From: Paramecium sonneborni
Taxonomy: Eukaryota; Ciliophora; Oligohymenophorea; Peniculida; Parameciidae
DNA length: 64,000 bases
NCBI GenBank assembly: GCA_905182985.1
Contig: CAJJDN010000003.1
Span: forward strand, 866,397-930,396
Reading direction: 5' to 3'
Shown here: piece by piece, positions 63,571 to 64,000 of the stretch
Layout of the letters: each line of letters starts with the position of its first letter
Numbering within the stretch: the first letter of the stretch is position 1
Notes under the pieces: model-generated
The model's input: the letters and a program-made list of their open reading frames with translations, nothing else
The model's database searches: none
Told to the model about the DNA's origin: nothing
Made by a program: the position numbers and the translations under genes

Positions 63571-64000
<430 letters not shown>

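Overview
The window reads as a macronuclear-type segment from a ciliate that uses TGA as its only stop and reads TAA and TAG as glutamine. Every recognisable protein (ABC transporter, prolyl- and phenylalanyl-tRNA synthetases, CK2 alpha, Rrp40, DEAD helicase, PP2A and others) stays open only under that code. Introns are tiny: the 38 or so I could place by restoring protein homology are 19-31 bases long, start with GT, and mostly end in TAG. That combination, with very short spacers and about 75% A+T, points to Paramecium or a close oligohymenophorean relative. The species cannot be told from this window. Because only TGA stops translation in an AT-rich genome, chance open frames of 50-120 codons are common, so ORFs without homology are scored low.

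Layout. 0-6.3 kb: a kelch-like protein, an NFU-type iron-sulfur scaffold, and a tubulin tyrosine ligase-like (TTLL) enzyme. 6.4-14.1 kb: an ABCA-type transporter and a DEAD-box helicase with GUCT and RRM domains. 15-18.9 kb: a tract of plus-strand coding sequence ending in a protein-kinase-like domain that lacks its catalytic residues. 19.4-26.5 kb: exosome Rrp40, an unknown protein, a voltage-gated K+ channel, a CAF1 deadenylase and a prolyl-tRNA synthetase with an N-terminal editing-like domain. 27-31.7 kb: AP-3 delta adaptin, two unknown or coiled-coil genes and a membrane protein. 34.1-46 kb: one very large cysteine-rich, beta-helix-like, multi-TM surface protein. 47.5-51.1 kb: an SLC35F6-like transporter, a Rab-like GTPase and an MT-A70 methyltransferase. 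53.3-59.1 kb: PheRS alpha, a p24 cargo receptor, a cytosolic carboxypeptidase and CK2 alpha. 59.1-62 kb: an endosomal-adaptor-like protein that joins a VHS/GAT-like N-terminus, a UIM and coiled coil to an alpha-adaptin-type ear. The right edge holds weak ORFs and the 3' end of a PP2A catalytic subunit.

Assembly caution. Six times a block of about 1.0-1.4 kb occurs twice in a row, the copies separated by a single N (five cases, plus one diverged pair) or, in a further case, by a 139-base N run. The six exact pairs look like unmerged overlaps between neighbouring contigs rather than biological repeats; they duplicate NFU completely and TTLL, ABCA, the kinase-like gene and the large surface protein partly. 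The seventh pair (41,009-43,593) differs by about 5% and probably joins two paralogues. Several genes carry single-base frame shifts at short homopolymers that look like sequencing errors.

No operons, CRISPR arrays, rRNA, tRNA or transposons were seen. The functional themes are tubulin glutamylation (TTLL plus CCP), endosomal and lysosomal sorting (AP-3, Rab, p24, VHS-ear protein), RNA turnover (Rrp40, CAF1, DEAD helicase, MT-A70) and housekeeping signalling (CK2, PP2A).
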